From Perca fluviatilis (Eukaryota; Chordata; Actinopteri; Perciformes; Percidae): a stretch of 64,000 bases of DNA. Shown piece after piece: positions 23,687 through 38,308 of this stretch. The notes under the pieces were generated by a model. That model saw only the letters and a program-made list of their open reading frames with translations. It made no database searches and was not told where the DNA came from. Every line of letters starts with the position of its first letter. Within the stretch, counting starts at the first letter, position 1. A program made the position numbers and the translations under genes. The stretch lies in assembly GCF_010015445.1 (NCBI RefSeq), contig NC_053126.1, forward strand, positions 11,692,169 to 11,756,168. The letters run 5' to 3'.

Positions 23687-23982
23687 TTTTTTTAATTTAT
23701 TTTTTTTTTTTTTTTATTAACAGAATATAGATGACAAAAATCAGGTAAGCAATGATAGCAAGTGAACAACAAGTGCACAGACTTATAAAAATAATAAAAT
23801 TTAAAAAAATACTTATATAGAAACAAACGAAGCAATACAAAGGAGATAAAAAATCTATATATGTGTATACAATATAAACAAAAAAAAAAATTTACAAGAA
23901 GACATCAATTTAGTCAGAGGTTTCAGGGAAAAAAAGCTCTACAGTATCTACAATTTTAATACTTTTTTTGTTATCCAACGTT
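23687..23982 (-). other. L1-like 3' UTR and A-rich tail
   Basis: On the minus strand this is AT-rich sequence after the ORF2 stop. It ends in an interrupted A tail containing AATAAA words, with the T-run at 23687-23718 on the plus strand. The tail directly abuts the left target-site duplication. Confidence 0.85.
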
Positions 23983-26900
23983 CTAAGTGACTTTAAATTC
24001 TATGAGAAAAGGTACAAAGTTAGGAGAAGAGTTAGAAAATTTCTGCTTGTGAATATCGAATTTTGCATACAGAATAACAAAATTTATAAGATACTCAAGA
24101 GCACCATTATCTGAATTATTGTAGAAACGGATAATATCTTTAAGATTAAGGGAGTAGATAGAGTTGGTGGGTTCAAAAAAGTAAGACTCCAAATGTGTCC
24201 AAAATCTTTTGGATATTTCACAATCAAAAAAAAGATGAGATATTGTTTCAATGTTCTGTTTACAAAATGTACAGGAGGAGTCAATGTCAGTAAATCTAGC
24301 AACAAGGTGATTAGTAGGGTATATGTTATGTAAAAGTTTGAGGTGTACTTCCTTAGCTTTGTTAGAAACACAATACTTATACGGTAGAAGCCAAGCCTTT
24401 CTCCAATTTATGTTTACAATTTTGGATCTCCACACAAACTTGCCCCTTGGCACAACTGCATTCTTTCTCTGGAAAATTTGGCGAATATGCTTATTATTAC
24501 ATTTTATGTGTGTTACTTCAATTCCATCCAATGATAGTAAAGGCTGTGATATAACGTGTGCATCATAGGTTAAGTGATTTTTTATAAGTAGAATTAAACC
24601 ATTTGGGATTGCACGAGTTAAGGAATTAAATTCTCTGAAAGGAATTGGAAAATTGTGTACATTCATAAATTGTTCATAGGACAGCATATCACCAGATTCA
24701 TCGAAAAGATTAAGAATGTGGTTTAAATCTCTATGGAACCAATTAGGAAAAAATAAGGATTTGTTCCTAATGACTATGTTACAATTGTTCCAGAGGAATG
24801 TCTTGTGCGGTGAAAAGTTGTGGACAAAGGCTAGTTTCCAAGCTAAAAGGGCTTGCTGATGGAATTTTGATAATTTAATTGGCAATTTATTTGGCATAAA
24901 ATTACATTTTAAAATGAAGGAAAGCCCTCCAATTTTGTTAAAAATGTAATTTGGGATAAAGTACCAAATTGATTCAGGGTTTTTAAGACATCTTTTTAAC
25001 CAATTAATTTTAAAGGTGTTCACAGTGTCACTGAAATCTAGGACTTCAAGACCTCCTTCTGCTTTACTACAGGAAAGTACATTTTTCTTTAGCTTGTGTG
25101 ACTTATTTTTCCAAATAAAATCCAGAAAAATTCGATTTATGTCAGTGATTGATAAGTTATTTACGAATAATGATAAAGATGGATACACAAAACGAGATAG
25201 ACCCTCTGCTTTAGAGAGAAGAACTCTACCCAAAATAGACAAATCCCTTTGAAGCCAGATGTTAAAAATATTCTTTGTTTTCTTTATTCTACTTGAAAAA
25301 TTTAGATGTTGCCTAGCAATAAGATTTCTAGTTATAAATATCCCCAGATACTTAACAGAATCCTTAACTGGGATATTTTCAATAACACGATCATCACAAC
25401 AATGTAGAGATAAGATTTCACATTTGGACATATTCAATCTTAAACCTGAAGCCTTGGAAAATTGATCTATCAAGTGAATAGAGTTATATAACTGGTTCTT
25501 GTTCTTTAGGAAAATTGTAGTGTCGTCTGCCAATTGGGACATTTTTAACTCTTTACCAAATATTGAGATTCCTTCAAAATTTCTGTCAGATGTAATTTTA
25601 AGCGACAATAATTCGGTGACCAAAATAAATAGGAAGGGCGAGATAGGGCACCCCTGCCTGACCCCTCTATTAATTTGAAATCTTTTAGAGGTATTGAGAT
25701 TAATTATAACAGAGCTATTAATATCTTTATAAAACATACTGACAATGTCCACCAAAGCCAAACACATTAAGGGACTGTAAAAGAAATTTGTGCCCAATTG
25801 TATCAAAGGCCTTATAAAAGTCGAGAAACAAAATGAGTGCCTCAGACTTAACTGCATCTGCATAATCCAACAGATCTAATATGAGTCTGATATTACAACT
25901 AATATGTCGATTTTTCATGAAACCTGTTTGACTTTCAGCTATAATAGAGTCTAGCCCTTTTTTCAGTCTGTTTGAGTAAGCTAAAGCCAATATCTTATAA
26001 TCTATTGTTAAAAGAGTGATAGGACGCCAATTATCAATTAAAAGAGGGTCTTTGTCAGGTTTGGGGATAAGAGATATGATGCCTTGTTTCATTGTAACTG
26101 TCATCTCCCCGTGACTGATGCATTCTTTGTACACACATAATAGAGAGTTATGAAGGTATTCCCAAAAGTGTTTATAAAATTCAACAGATAGGCCGTCGAT
26201 TCCTGGAGATTTGCCCTTCTTCATTGAAAAAAGTGCATCTTTAATTTCATTGACTGACAGGTCAGATTCACATAGTGATTTAAATTCCTCATCAATCGAA
26301 GGGATGAAAGCTTGAAGATTATTCAAAAAATTTGCACAATCACTAGCATTAAATTGTGATTCATATAAATTCCTATAAAATTTGGTGACAAAATTAGAAA
26401 TTAGCTTTGGATCTTTAGAGGGAACTCCGTCAATATTAAGGGCAGATAAAGATTTTCTTTTAAAATTTCTCTTCTCAAGAGCAAAAAAGTAACTGGTGTT
26501 CTTCTCCCCTTCTTCAAGCCATTTGGCTCTTGACCTAATGAATGCTCCTTTTGCCAAGTCTAAATACATTTGGTCCAGCTGTAGCTGGATTTTCCTTATT
26601 TCGAGTTCTTCTTCCAAATTAATGTTTATTTTTGGCAGTAAAAGGTGAAGTTTGTGCATCAATTCAGCTTCTACCTTACTTTTTTCCTTTTTTAGTTCCT
26701 TACTTCTTTTAACCGCAACACATCTGGCTTTGTATTTAAAGAATTCCCATTTTATCCTGTAGTTGTCGTTTAGGTCGTCATTGAGGAGTTCTTCTGCTAG
26801 TTTTTTGATAGTCATTAAAGGAATCATCCTTCAAAAGAGAGTTGTTGAATTTCCAATACCCTCGACAACCTGATGTCTCCTTAGTAGCACTTAATTTCAA

Positions 26901-27624
26901 AATAATTTGTTTATGGTCAGTTAATGGGGCATAAAGATGATTAACTTCTTTCACAAATTGAAGGATAGATGATGAAATCAAAGAAATATCAATTCTAGAT
27001 TTTAAAGTAAGTCTTCTGTTACACCAAGTGAAGTCTTTGGTACTGGGATTGAAGAAACGCCATGCATCAGTCAAGGAAAGGTTGGAGCATAGAAATGACA
27101 CAAGGTTATTGCACTGTGAAGATTGACTAAGCCTAGGGGGGTCTCTATCCAACTCATCATCAGGACATTCATTAAAGTCTCCACAAAGAATTATAAAAGA
27201 ACCCTGGTACTTAATATTCAGATCTTTCAATGTCGATGCTATTTCAGTAAATAAGACCTTATTAGAAGCGTGGGAATTAAACCCATATATATTACAAACA
27301 ATAAAGATAGCATTGTCTTGTTTAATTATCAACGTAATCCATCTACCATTTTGAGGAGACAGTTTCAAGAATATCCCCTTTAAATTTATGTAATAAAATT
27401 AAAACCCCTGCTGAATGATTAGTACCATGGCAAAAATGAGCTAAATTACCCCACTGAGTCTTCCAGAATTTGGCATCTGATTCACAAGAATGTGTTTCCT
27501 GAAGTAAAATAAAATCAGCCTCAGTTCTCTTGCATAAAAGAAAGATTGCTTTCCTCTTAGTAATATCCCTGATACCTTTGACATTTAAAGACATAACATT
27601 TAGAGAATTAAACATAAAATCCAT
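23983..27624 (-). pseudogene. L1-like ORF2: APE endonuclease and reverse transcriptase, three frameshifts
   Basis: Four minus-strand segments cover one ORF2. 27624-27343 begins MDFMFNSLNVMSLNVKGIRD and holds LLQETHS, the start of the APE endonuclease. 27368-26778 holds GDFNECPDDE, SRIDISLIS and LTDHKQI, with the catalytic Asp and His in place. 26827-25727 holds KGKSPGIDGLSVEFYKHFW, LIPKPDKDP, NWRPITLL and LFLDFYKAFDT, the first RT motifs including the first catalytic Asp. 25863-23983 holds GVRQGCPISPFLF, SQLADDTT (the second Asp pair) and, near its residue 531, a C-x2-C-x8-H-x4-C motif. Breaks fall near 27355, 26805 and 25743. The first two lie in short A-runs; the third appears to have lost about a dozen bases between GFG and the IVSMFY segment. 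The active-site residues remain, so the decay is recent. Sequencing error at the A-runs is possible for the first two breaks. Confidence 0.93.
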
Positions 27625-28388
27625 ACAAAAAAGTAATACCTTTAAATCGCTTGAGCACCAAAGAACTTGAAAAGTGCAAAAATAAATCCACCAAAAAGGA
27701 GGTGGAGCTTAACAACCATTTAACTTGGCATAACAGATAGTGACAGAGAATTAAAGAATTATTAAACAAAGAATTATTATAGATATAGCTAGTCAAGAAA
27801 AGGACCATGGATTTTAATTTTAAGTATGCTAACAGAGATTTGATAGATGTCCACCAAAATCAAACAATTAAAGTAGAAAATATGGGGTAGCCAATAGTAG
27901 AACAGTAAAAAGAAAAAAGGTCTTGGGTCAAACCCATGTATCTGTATAGTAAGACAACAACAACCAACTATTCAAAATTATAACATCTTAGGTTGGACAA
28001 TCAAGTGGTTGTTTTTTTTTTTTTTTTGCTTGAAAACAGAAAAATAGCATTTTAGAAAAAAGAAAATATCAAGGTTCCAACAGAAAATAGGATTAAATTT
28101 CCTTTTTGTTGTGCCCATGAATGTAGCTTATATGACAACTACATCAAAATTCTCTTGAAGATAAACAACAATAACAAAAAGGGAGCACAAGGAAAAAATT
28201 TGGCTTTGCTCCACAATCAACTAAGTCAATAAGGTGTGAATTGGGCTACCTTCACTGAGATGATAAGGTGCAAATTTAGTAGCATACTTGCAATAAAGTA
28301 TATTTTTTAGTAACCTAAGTAGCTATCAAACAGCTTGAATGACTATTCTCAGTATTAGATGAGACTTAGCCACGTCTGCATGGACATT
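27625..28388 (-). other. L1-like inter-ORF spacer
   Basis: 764 bp between the ORF1 stop and the ORF2 start, with no open frame of recognised type. It contains an A-run on the minus strand (T-run at 28013-28027 on the plus strand). The ORF1-ORF2 gap is much longer than the 63-bp spacer of human L1. Confidence 0.8.
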
Positions 28389-29333
28389 TTATGCTACCTC
28401 TGAACAATCAATCTTCTTTCCGTTTATGAAGACAAAAAGGCCGCGAAAAGAAGCCTTCTTCCCTTCTTCTCTCGCTTTCTTCACCAAGGGCCACAGCTTC
28501 TCTCTGGCTGCTTTCTCTTCAGGGGACAGTGCTTCGGTGAGCCTTAAGTTGTTGTCCAGAAGAAACTTTGAGCCTCTCGCCTCCTTCCAGACAGCATCAC
28601 GAAAACGACGCATTGCAAAAAGGATGATGGTTGATCTATTCGAGCCGTCTTGTCGTCGCTGCCCGATGCGATGGACGATGTCGACCCCATCCTTCAGGCT
28701 GTCACGAATATTAGGAGCCACTTTACCCAAGATCTCGATGATTCTGCTTCTGATATTTTCTCCATCTTCCTCCTTCACGCCGTGAATCTTCAGGGACCAT
28801 CTTCGGCTGTAACTCTGGCAGTCAGCGATGTTTGCCTTCAGAGTTTTATTTTCTGCTTGCAATAAATTGATCTCTTTTTTCATGACTTCCAGTGTGTGTT
28901 TCTGTTGTTTAACATCCAAAGTAAGCTGCTGAACGGTCGAAGTTAGCTTTTCCATCTGTTTCGAAGTTGACTCAGTTGTTTTTTCTATAGCAGATATTTT
29001 CCGAAAAGTCTCATCATGTTTCCCAGATAACACAAGGATGGCTTCTAAAATCTCTGCAGTCTCTCTGTTGTCACGTTTTACCTTTTTTGTTGGAGGTTTT
29101 AACGGAGTATCTGGCAATGGAGTTGCAAGGGCCTCGAATTCAACTTGTGCATCTGGACTTGCCTCAAACCAGTCACCATCCTTTTCTTGTCCGCTATTTT
29201 CATCCACATCCCGCATCTCAATAGGGCTGTTGCTAGCTTCATCCACGTGTAGCATGTTTGGAGTAATGTTAGCGTCGTCAGCTTCGTCAGCTTTCTCCAG
29301 TCTCAAAGTCTTTTTGCTTTTCCTTTCGGCCAT
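28389..29333 (-). CDS. L1-like ORF1 protein, RNA-binding, intact
   Basis: An uninterrupted 314-residue frame starting MAERKSKKTL. The N-terminal 80 residues are acidic and presumably disordered. A basic patch, PTKKVKRDNR (81-90), could serve as a nuclear signal. Residues about 95-172 form a heptad-rich coiled coil, expected to trimerise. SRRWSLKIHGVKEED (176-190) opens an RRM-like domain running to about residue 250, and ALSPEEKAAREKLWPLVKKA with the following residues to the end forms the C-terminal domain. This is the ORF1p layout of L1-type LINEs, whose product coats the element RNA. The ATG lies 161 bp from the element start, which suits a short 5' UTR. The frame is intact although its partner ORF2 is not. 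It remains a transposon gene, not a host gene. Confidence 0.92.
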   Translation of the reverse strand: MAERKSKKTLRLEKADEADDANITPNMLHVDEASNSPIEMRDVDENSGQEKDGDWFEASPDAQVEFEALATPLPDTPLKPPTKKVKRDNRETAEILEAILVLSGKHDETFRKISAIEKTTESTSKQMEKLTSTVQQLTLDVKQQKHTLEVMKKEINLLQAENKTLKANIADCQSYSRRWSLKIHGVKEEDGENIRSRIIEILGKVAPNIRDSLKDGVDIVHRIGQRRQDGSNRSTIILFAMRRFRDAVWKEARGSKFLLDNNLRLTEALSPEEKAAREKLWPLVKKAREEGKKASFRGLFVFINGKKIDCSEVA

Positions 29334-29494
29334 TCAGGTCTGACTTAGCTCTACATGTATAAGGTGTCACTTATCTGCGTTGCCTTCTAGTATTATTTAA
29401 AGTTTCATCGGTTAGTTAAACTCATATCCTCCGCGTTACCTGACAGAGCGAAAAGACACACAACCACCTACATCGCCGCCATCTTGGCCTCCAA
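29334..29494 (-). promoter_or_regulatory. L1-like 5' UTR with YY1-type core
   Basis: Read on the minus strand the element begins TTGGAGGCCAAGATGGCGGC. The word CAAGATGGCGGC fits the YY1 consensus and resembles the GGAGCCAAGATGGC start of human L1, where YY1 sets the transcription start. This is the presumed internal promoter; function is inferred from the motif and its position only. Confidence 0.55.
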
Positions 29495-29505
29495 GACCAG
29501 GCCCG
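29495..29505. repeat. Target-site duplication of the L1-like element, right copy
   Basis: gaccaggcccg, identical to 23676-23686 and followed by taagc. Placed at the 5' end of the element, it defines the element's first base at 29494. Confidence 0.93.
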
Positions 29506-29506
29506 T

Positions 29507-29891
29507 AAGCAACTGCGTACCACCGATAGTTACGCCTTTGAATCACTCAATTCTCATTGGCTGTCAAAGTGGCAGGTAGATTGACAGTGTTACCGCCAAT
29601 TGAAAAATTCACCCGCATTTGGCGGGTGGGCGAGTGTTAATTTCATGCCCTGTCGGCAATGATAGAGGAGGATATTTTACGGTCATTTCAAAAGCATTGC
29701 ACATATCCCAGAAACCGATCAGAGGAGAGAAACTTTTGCATTCCTTTTTATTTGGTTAGTGGGCTCGAAAGTTTTTAATTTTGATTAGTCAGACTGCATG
29801 GCTACTGTGGCTATAGCCATGTTACCTAAGCTAGCTCTGATATTAACTTTAGGTAATGTTACATGGGCAAGGATATATTAAATGACTTAGG
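29507..29891. other. Non-coding flank of the L1-like element
   Basis: Continues the pre-insertion sequence interrupted at 23686. No gene or transposon terminus was recognised. Confidence 0.4.
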
Positions 29892-30120
29892 GTGGGCATA
29901 CTACTCAGGGGTGGGCATACTACTCAGGGGGTGGGCATACTACTCAGGGTGTGGGCATACTACTCAGGGTGTGGGCATACTACTCAGGGTGTGGGCATAC
30001 TACTCAGGGTATGGGCATACTACTCAGGGTATGGGCATACTACTCAGGGGATGGGCATACTACTCTGGGTATGGGCATACTACTCTGGGGATGGGCATAC
30101 TACTCTGGGTATGGGCATAT
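29892..30120. repeat. 20-bp minisatellite, about 11.5 copies
   Basis: The unit gtgggcatactactcagggt recurs at 29892, 29911 and then every 20 bp to 30111. The first six units start GTGGG and the last six ATGGG. The early units carry TACTCA and the last three full units TACTCT. Because 20 is not a multiple of three, the same repeat passes through all frames, which explains the three overlapping 80-90 residue frames here. They are not genes. Confidence 0.97.
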
Positions 30121-31037
30121 GCCACTGTGCTGCATAACTAGTGGCATACCTCCACCAGCCACTTTTCAATCTCTGCATCACTCCAGAATGCATTTCCATT
30201 GAGGCATTACTTCAACACTACAATCAATGAGCAACTTAAATTAATTAGCAAATGTTTGCATAATAAAAGCACATACAAATCTAAAATAACTAAGTTGTAG
30301 GTTTTCTTCCATATTGACCGTCATTTGCTGCATTTCTATAACCAAAACAACACTCCCTAACATTTATAAGCCAATGCTGCCCTCATGTGTTATTGTATGC
30401 TTTTCTTGTAGCTGGAGGTTGCTGTACTGCCACTGTATATGCTTTGTATTGTATGTAATGGTTTCATGCCACTTTGTCCTATTTCAGAGATCTTCATTTG
30501 AAAGAGAAAGTTTAAACTTTTAAAAACACACCACGTCCACCTCCTCCTCCTCCTATCGCCTGCATGGCAGGGCAAAATAAATTGAAAACAGAAAAGTGAG
30601 AGTGCTGGAAAATATGGTTGATATGGCCAGAATGTATCATTATTGAATGTAGGTGTAAAAGGGCATGCCGTATTATAGCTGGAGGAAATGATTTTCCCTC
30701 AGTGTTCAGTGCTTTTTTGGTTTGTGCTAATGGGGCTGTCAAGGTGAGTCCATCAACACAGGAAAAAATGTGCAAGCTAATTATCAAACTGTATGTGTGA
30801 CATGTGTGTAGTACATGAGTGTGTTAAAAAAATAAACAAAGATAGTCGCTGCATAAAAAAACGGAGTCATTCTCAAGCTGTTGTCATGAGTGACGAGTGG
30901 GACCCACACATCATGCATCAGCGTCATTCTGAGTCATACTCACACAGAAAGGGGTGGTGTCTACCTATAATTTTGTAGTGCAGAGATTGAGTTTGTGTAC
31001 CCTTTTTTAATTTTTTTTTTTAATAAAAACGCAATCT
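30121..31037. other. Non-coding intergenic sequence
   Basis: No gene, RNA or paired transposon ends were recognised. Confidence 0.4.
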
Positions 31038-31252
31038 TCATAATTTGGTTTTAATGGTTTTAATTGCTTCTTCCCACCAGTTCTCCCTCAACATCCCACT
31101 AAAATGGAGGTGTTGTAGCAGAAAGCACCTTTTTTTATTTAACCACGCTTTAGTTTTTTTTTTTATTATCTTTCTTCCTGATGGATGTTTCATTACGATG
31201 CTGCCTTCACTGTCTTTTGTAACTATTGCATCCACATGTTGGAATTTACCTC
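31038..31252 (-). other. Unrecognised exon-like open stretch
   Basis: On the minus strand a T-rich tract and AG acceptor at 31254-31253 lead into an open frame (two bases of a split codon, then GGKFQHVDAIVTKDSEGSIV) that runs about 70 codons to a stop at 31038. It includes HPSGRKIIKKKTKAW and ENWWEEAIKTIKTKL. The composition is protein-like and there is no start codon before the acceptor. I do not recognise the family. It may be a fossil terminal exon of a mobile-element gene, or a chance frame helped by an A-run. Confidence 0.25.
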
Positions 31253-31763
31253 CTGTGATTAAAATGCTCTCTAAAAGAAAAGCGATATCTGGCAGGACGA
31301 CAGGTGTACAGAATACTCCATTAGATCAGAGCTATTAGTGCTATTACCCACAGTGTGTGATGCTAAGGCTGGCACCTGCTTGTTACAGAGGTGGACGTGG
31401 GTTTAAAACACTAGAGGGTGCTCACAGCTCTCAAAACAGCTCACGGAGCCAGATTACTTTGTTGCTTCAGTAACACACACAAACACACACACAAATACTT
31501 GCAAAGTGCATGTAAGTCTGTCCAGTGAAACAACTTTGTTTCACAGTAATATAGTGTCTATATCATATTTTACTAAAACAGTTGCTCAGAAGGACTGGAT
31601 CATTTATACTGTGTGCACGGATGTATCATGCAACTACGCAGGAACTTTGTAGTTGCATCGACATAGTAGGTCATATTTTTCATTTTATCTCCATCGTCAG
31701 GTAGCCGATGCTCGTTCCTCTGGAGGTGCTTTTTGCTGACGGGACATTCCCTCCAAACCCTGC
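31253..31763. other. Non-coding intergenic sequence
   Basis: Nothing recognised apart from short CA-rich text near 31470-31495. Confidence 0.4.
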
Positions 31764-31767
31764 TTAA

Positions 31768-32314
31768 AGGTCCAGTGTGTAACGTGTTTAGTTGGTCATT
31801 ATCAAAATCTATGTTGCCCGTTCACAAACTTGTCCTTTTTCATGAATATTTACCACCACCATCAATTCCAAGTATTCCTTTTGGCTTGAAATTTTACATT
31901 TGCATTCGCGTGACCTGGGGTAGACGCTCCATACTCATGCTCCATCTTGAAATACGTTAGCCGGTAAGGGACATACAGGACATACTGCTCCGCCTTTCAC
32001 GTTTTCGCTGTCACATGATAAACTCACAGGTGCTGCTAATGCTGCTAATGGGTATCGTAGCTTCCCGGCCCTGGCAAGTTTGAAGAAGGAAACCTGGTGG
32101 ATCACACGTATTCAAAATCCAAATTTCAGGAACAGGAGTCTTCTTCTTCGCCCAGAAAAAGAAAAAGGATATTGAAAGGAGCAAGAGACCAGCTTTTTGA
32201 AGCGTGAAGGCTACCGTAGCTGTAATACGTACTTTGAACTGCGTGGTGCGAGAGAGTTGATTGCGATATATGATCTCAACACTAGATGGGAGAAATTCCT
32301 ACACATTGGACCTT
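31768..32314. mobile_element. Kolobok/T2-like MITE with TTAA duplication
   Basis: TTAA at 31764-31767 and 32315-32318. The left end is AGGTCCAGTGTGTAACG and the right end on the minus strand is AAGGTCCAATGTGTAGG, matching over about 13 bases with one extra A. The interior has no transposase frame. Confidence 0.75.
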
Positions 32315-32318
32315 TTAA

Positions 32319-32896
32319 CATAAATAAGTTTTAGGAATATGTAACCAAACAGTCTTGTCTGTCTGTATGTCAGGCTTTCCTCAAGCATTTATGTCCAAGT
32401 GTCTGCATGACTGTGTCTGGAAAATAGTTTCTAAAAAAGCCAAAGAGAGGCAACCCTGAATATGGAGCCACACACACATGTCCTCTGAGGCATGGCACTG
32501 CTCTCCTCTCTCTGCTGGCACACTGCTCCCACCCAGAGGAGGGCTTAACTGAATATGGATGAAGGACCTGGTGTTGCAATGGGCACACCACAGTGGGCCA
32601 ACACCACCTGGGGAAAAAAAAGGAGGGGGAAAAAAGGAAAAATAAAAAAAAAAAGGAAAAAAAAAAAAAAAAAGTATTTTAAAAATTAATAAAAAAAAAA
32701 ATTTTTTAAGGAGTTGTGAAAGAATTAAGGTAGAATGGCTGGTATGCAGAGAAATGTAGTCCCAGAAAAGGCTGGCAGTAGAAGCATTGTCAGAACTGAC
32801 TTACTCAATCCGTGTATTTGTTGTCGGTATCCAAGGCCAAGTCAAATTACAAGTATCCCAATGCTTTGTGATAAAATTGCAGCACCATGTTCCCAA

Positions 32897-32966
<70 letters not shown>

Positions 32967-34112
32967 TTCTCCAGCTCCTACTTGTTATTCAAATGTTAAT
33001 TTCTTCCCATAAGTGATCCCTTTTTTATCAGCAAACACCTGCCATTTGATTTTCCCAGGCTGACATTTGATTAATTGACTAAATGAATTACTTGCAAATG
33101 TCATATACAACACAGTCTGGGGTAAATGGAATGGAGGATATCGGGATTTAAGTGCGTGTGTGTGTGCGTGTGTGCACACATTTGCTACATTTATCTTTTT
33201 TTAGTAATCAACACCCAGCTTATCAGTTATCCTGTTCCTTTATGTCTGGTTGGTTGGTTGATCATAATCCATTTATGTACAGACCGCCAATTTTCTTATG
33301 CAACTGATGGCTCTGGGGGGGCCTTGCAAATCCAATCTACGCACATGTACAGGTATTGAACACGAAATGACATGTAATATGTGTATTGATCGCTGCTAAT
33401 AGAAACCAGATCACCACACGCATACATGCTGTACAAAAATGTGGTTAAGGGTGAGAATGGGGATTAAAATGACATGGCTAATTTGATAAACGCAAATATA
33501 AAAATGTCCTCATTGCCACACGCCAGCTGTGTTACAGAGACAATGTCCTTTCGTGTTATTGGACGAACGTTCATCAGAGCTACCTGCCCAGTTCGTGGTC
33601 GTTTTGGTTGAGATCATATCCGCCCATACAAAGGATAGGATATTGTTGGTGTTGAGTAGAATTTAGTGATTTCATGGCAGTTTAAAAGCACATTTCATTT
33701 AAGCTAAAAACAAAAAATAAATTGTGACTTTCTGTCCCTATTGGTATATTGATATTAAGAGGTTCTAGTCTGTTAGACACAATGCAGGTCCTGTGAGTAT
33801 TACAAATACTACACCTGAGTGCAGAGAACTTCAGAGCTTGGTGCTATAATAGAGCAAAGGAAGATGATCATTTATATCGACTGGGTCGAAATGTGAGCGT
33901 GCTGGTCTGATGCCAGAGGGAAATGGTGGGGCAGTTTGACTCTTCAAAGCAGAGCAGAGAGCACTTTGTAAGCAAATTACTCTACTGATTCAGCCAGTGG
34001 AGCTGTAATTGCCAGCAGGCAGGGAGGCATGGCTGAAGAAGGCACCCTTTCTTTGTTCTAGAGAACGGTTGCACTCGGTACATCCTGGTGACTCAGTGAG
34101 CTGTGCTGCATG
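32319..34112. other. Non-coding, with A-rich and (CT)n tracts
   Basis: An A-rich low-complexity block lies at 32610-32710 and (CT)n at 32900-32962. The part at 33020-33125 is homeobox-site-like sequence and is noted in the findings. No gene is supported. Confidence 0.45.
32900..32962. repeat. (CT)n microsatellite, 63 bp
   Basis: An uninterrupted CT tract. Confidence 0.97.
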
Positions 34113-34120
34113 CTGTGCTA

Positions 34121-34387
34121 TAGGGCTGCACGATAGGACGAAATGTGCGATATGCGATAACATTGTTGAATATTGCAATAACGATATAACTTGCGATAAA
34201 TAAACCAATATTAAAGTGTACTCAGTTCTGCATTTCTGCTGCTTTCAGTATTCTGCTAAAATGCAACAAATTGCTTGTTGAATTTAAAACAAATACAAGG
34301 AAATCATTTCCGACTTTCTTTCTTTTACCGAACAAATTGAACATTGAATTGAATATAAAAGGCAGCACTAAGAAAAAGAGACGGATA

Positions 34388-34430
<43 letters not shown>

Positions 34431-34571
34431 GTTATGAGGTGCAGTATATTCTGCTGATATTTTCTTTCAACTAACACAAAAAATCTCTGCGTTTGTTTTT
34501 GCATTATGTTGCAGCCTTTCGCGATTTGTATATTGCCGGTCGAAAAAACCACAATCTATTGTGCAGCCCTA
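34121..34571. mobile_element. hAT-like MITE (TAGGGCTGCAC ends) with internal (ATT)n
   Basis: The left end is tagggctgcacgata and the right end on the minus strand is tagggctgcacaata, 14/15 matching. Subterminal GCGATA/TATCGC words are present. The 8-bp flanks (ctgtgcta and tactgtac) do not match clearly, so the duplication is unproven. An (ATT)n microsatellite at 34389-34430 lies in its middle. Confidence 0.75.
34389..34430. repeat. (ATT)n microsatellite
   Basis: About fourteen ATT units inside the hAT-like MITE. Confidence 0.95.
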
Positions 34572-38300
<3,729 letters not shown>

Positions 38301-38308
38301 ATCGACAC

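Larger units (their letters stand above)
23687..29494 (-). mobile_element. Full-length L1-like LINE retrotransposon, 5.8 kb
   Basis: The element is read on the minus strand. It has a 161-bp 5' UTR, ORF1 (29333 to 28389), a 764-bp inter-ORF spacer, ORF2 (27624 to 23983), a 3' UTR of about 300 bp and an A-rich tail that appears as the T-run at 23687-23718. The order of an RNA-binding ORF1, then APE endonuclease, reverse transcriptase and a C-terminal cysteine motif, is that of the L1/Tx1 group. The exact 11-12 bp duplication at both ends shows a complete insertion by target-primed reverse transcription. ORF1 is open but ORF2 is broken three times, so this copy cannot move by itself. Confidence 0.95.

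Noticed and set aside
23983..27624. ORF2 as an endogenous retrovirus pol gene
   Set aside because: There are no LTRs, protease, RNase H or integrase; an APE endonuclease precedes the RT, and the A-tail and target-site duplication fit a LINE.
28013..28027. T-run as a transcription terminator
   Set aside because: It lies within the inter-ORF spacer of the L1-like element; RNA polymerase III termination has no supporting gene here.
29863..30202. Three overlapping frames encoding repeated GILLRVWAYYSG
   Set aside because: The 20-bp minisatellite shifts through all three frames, so each carries the same peptides; not a gene.
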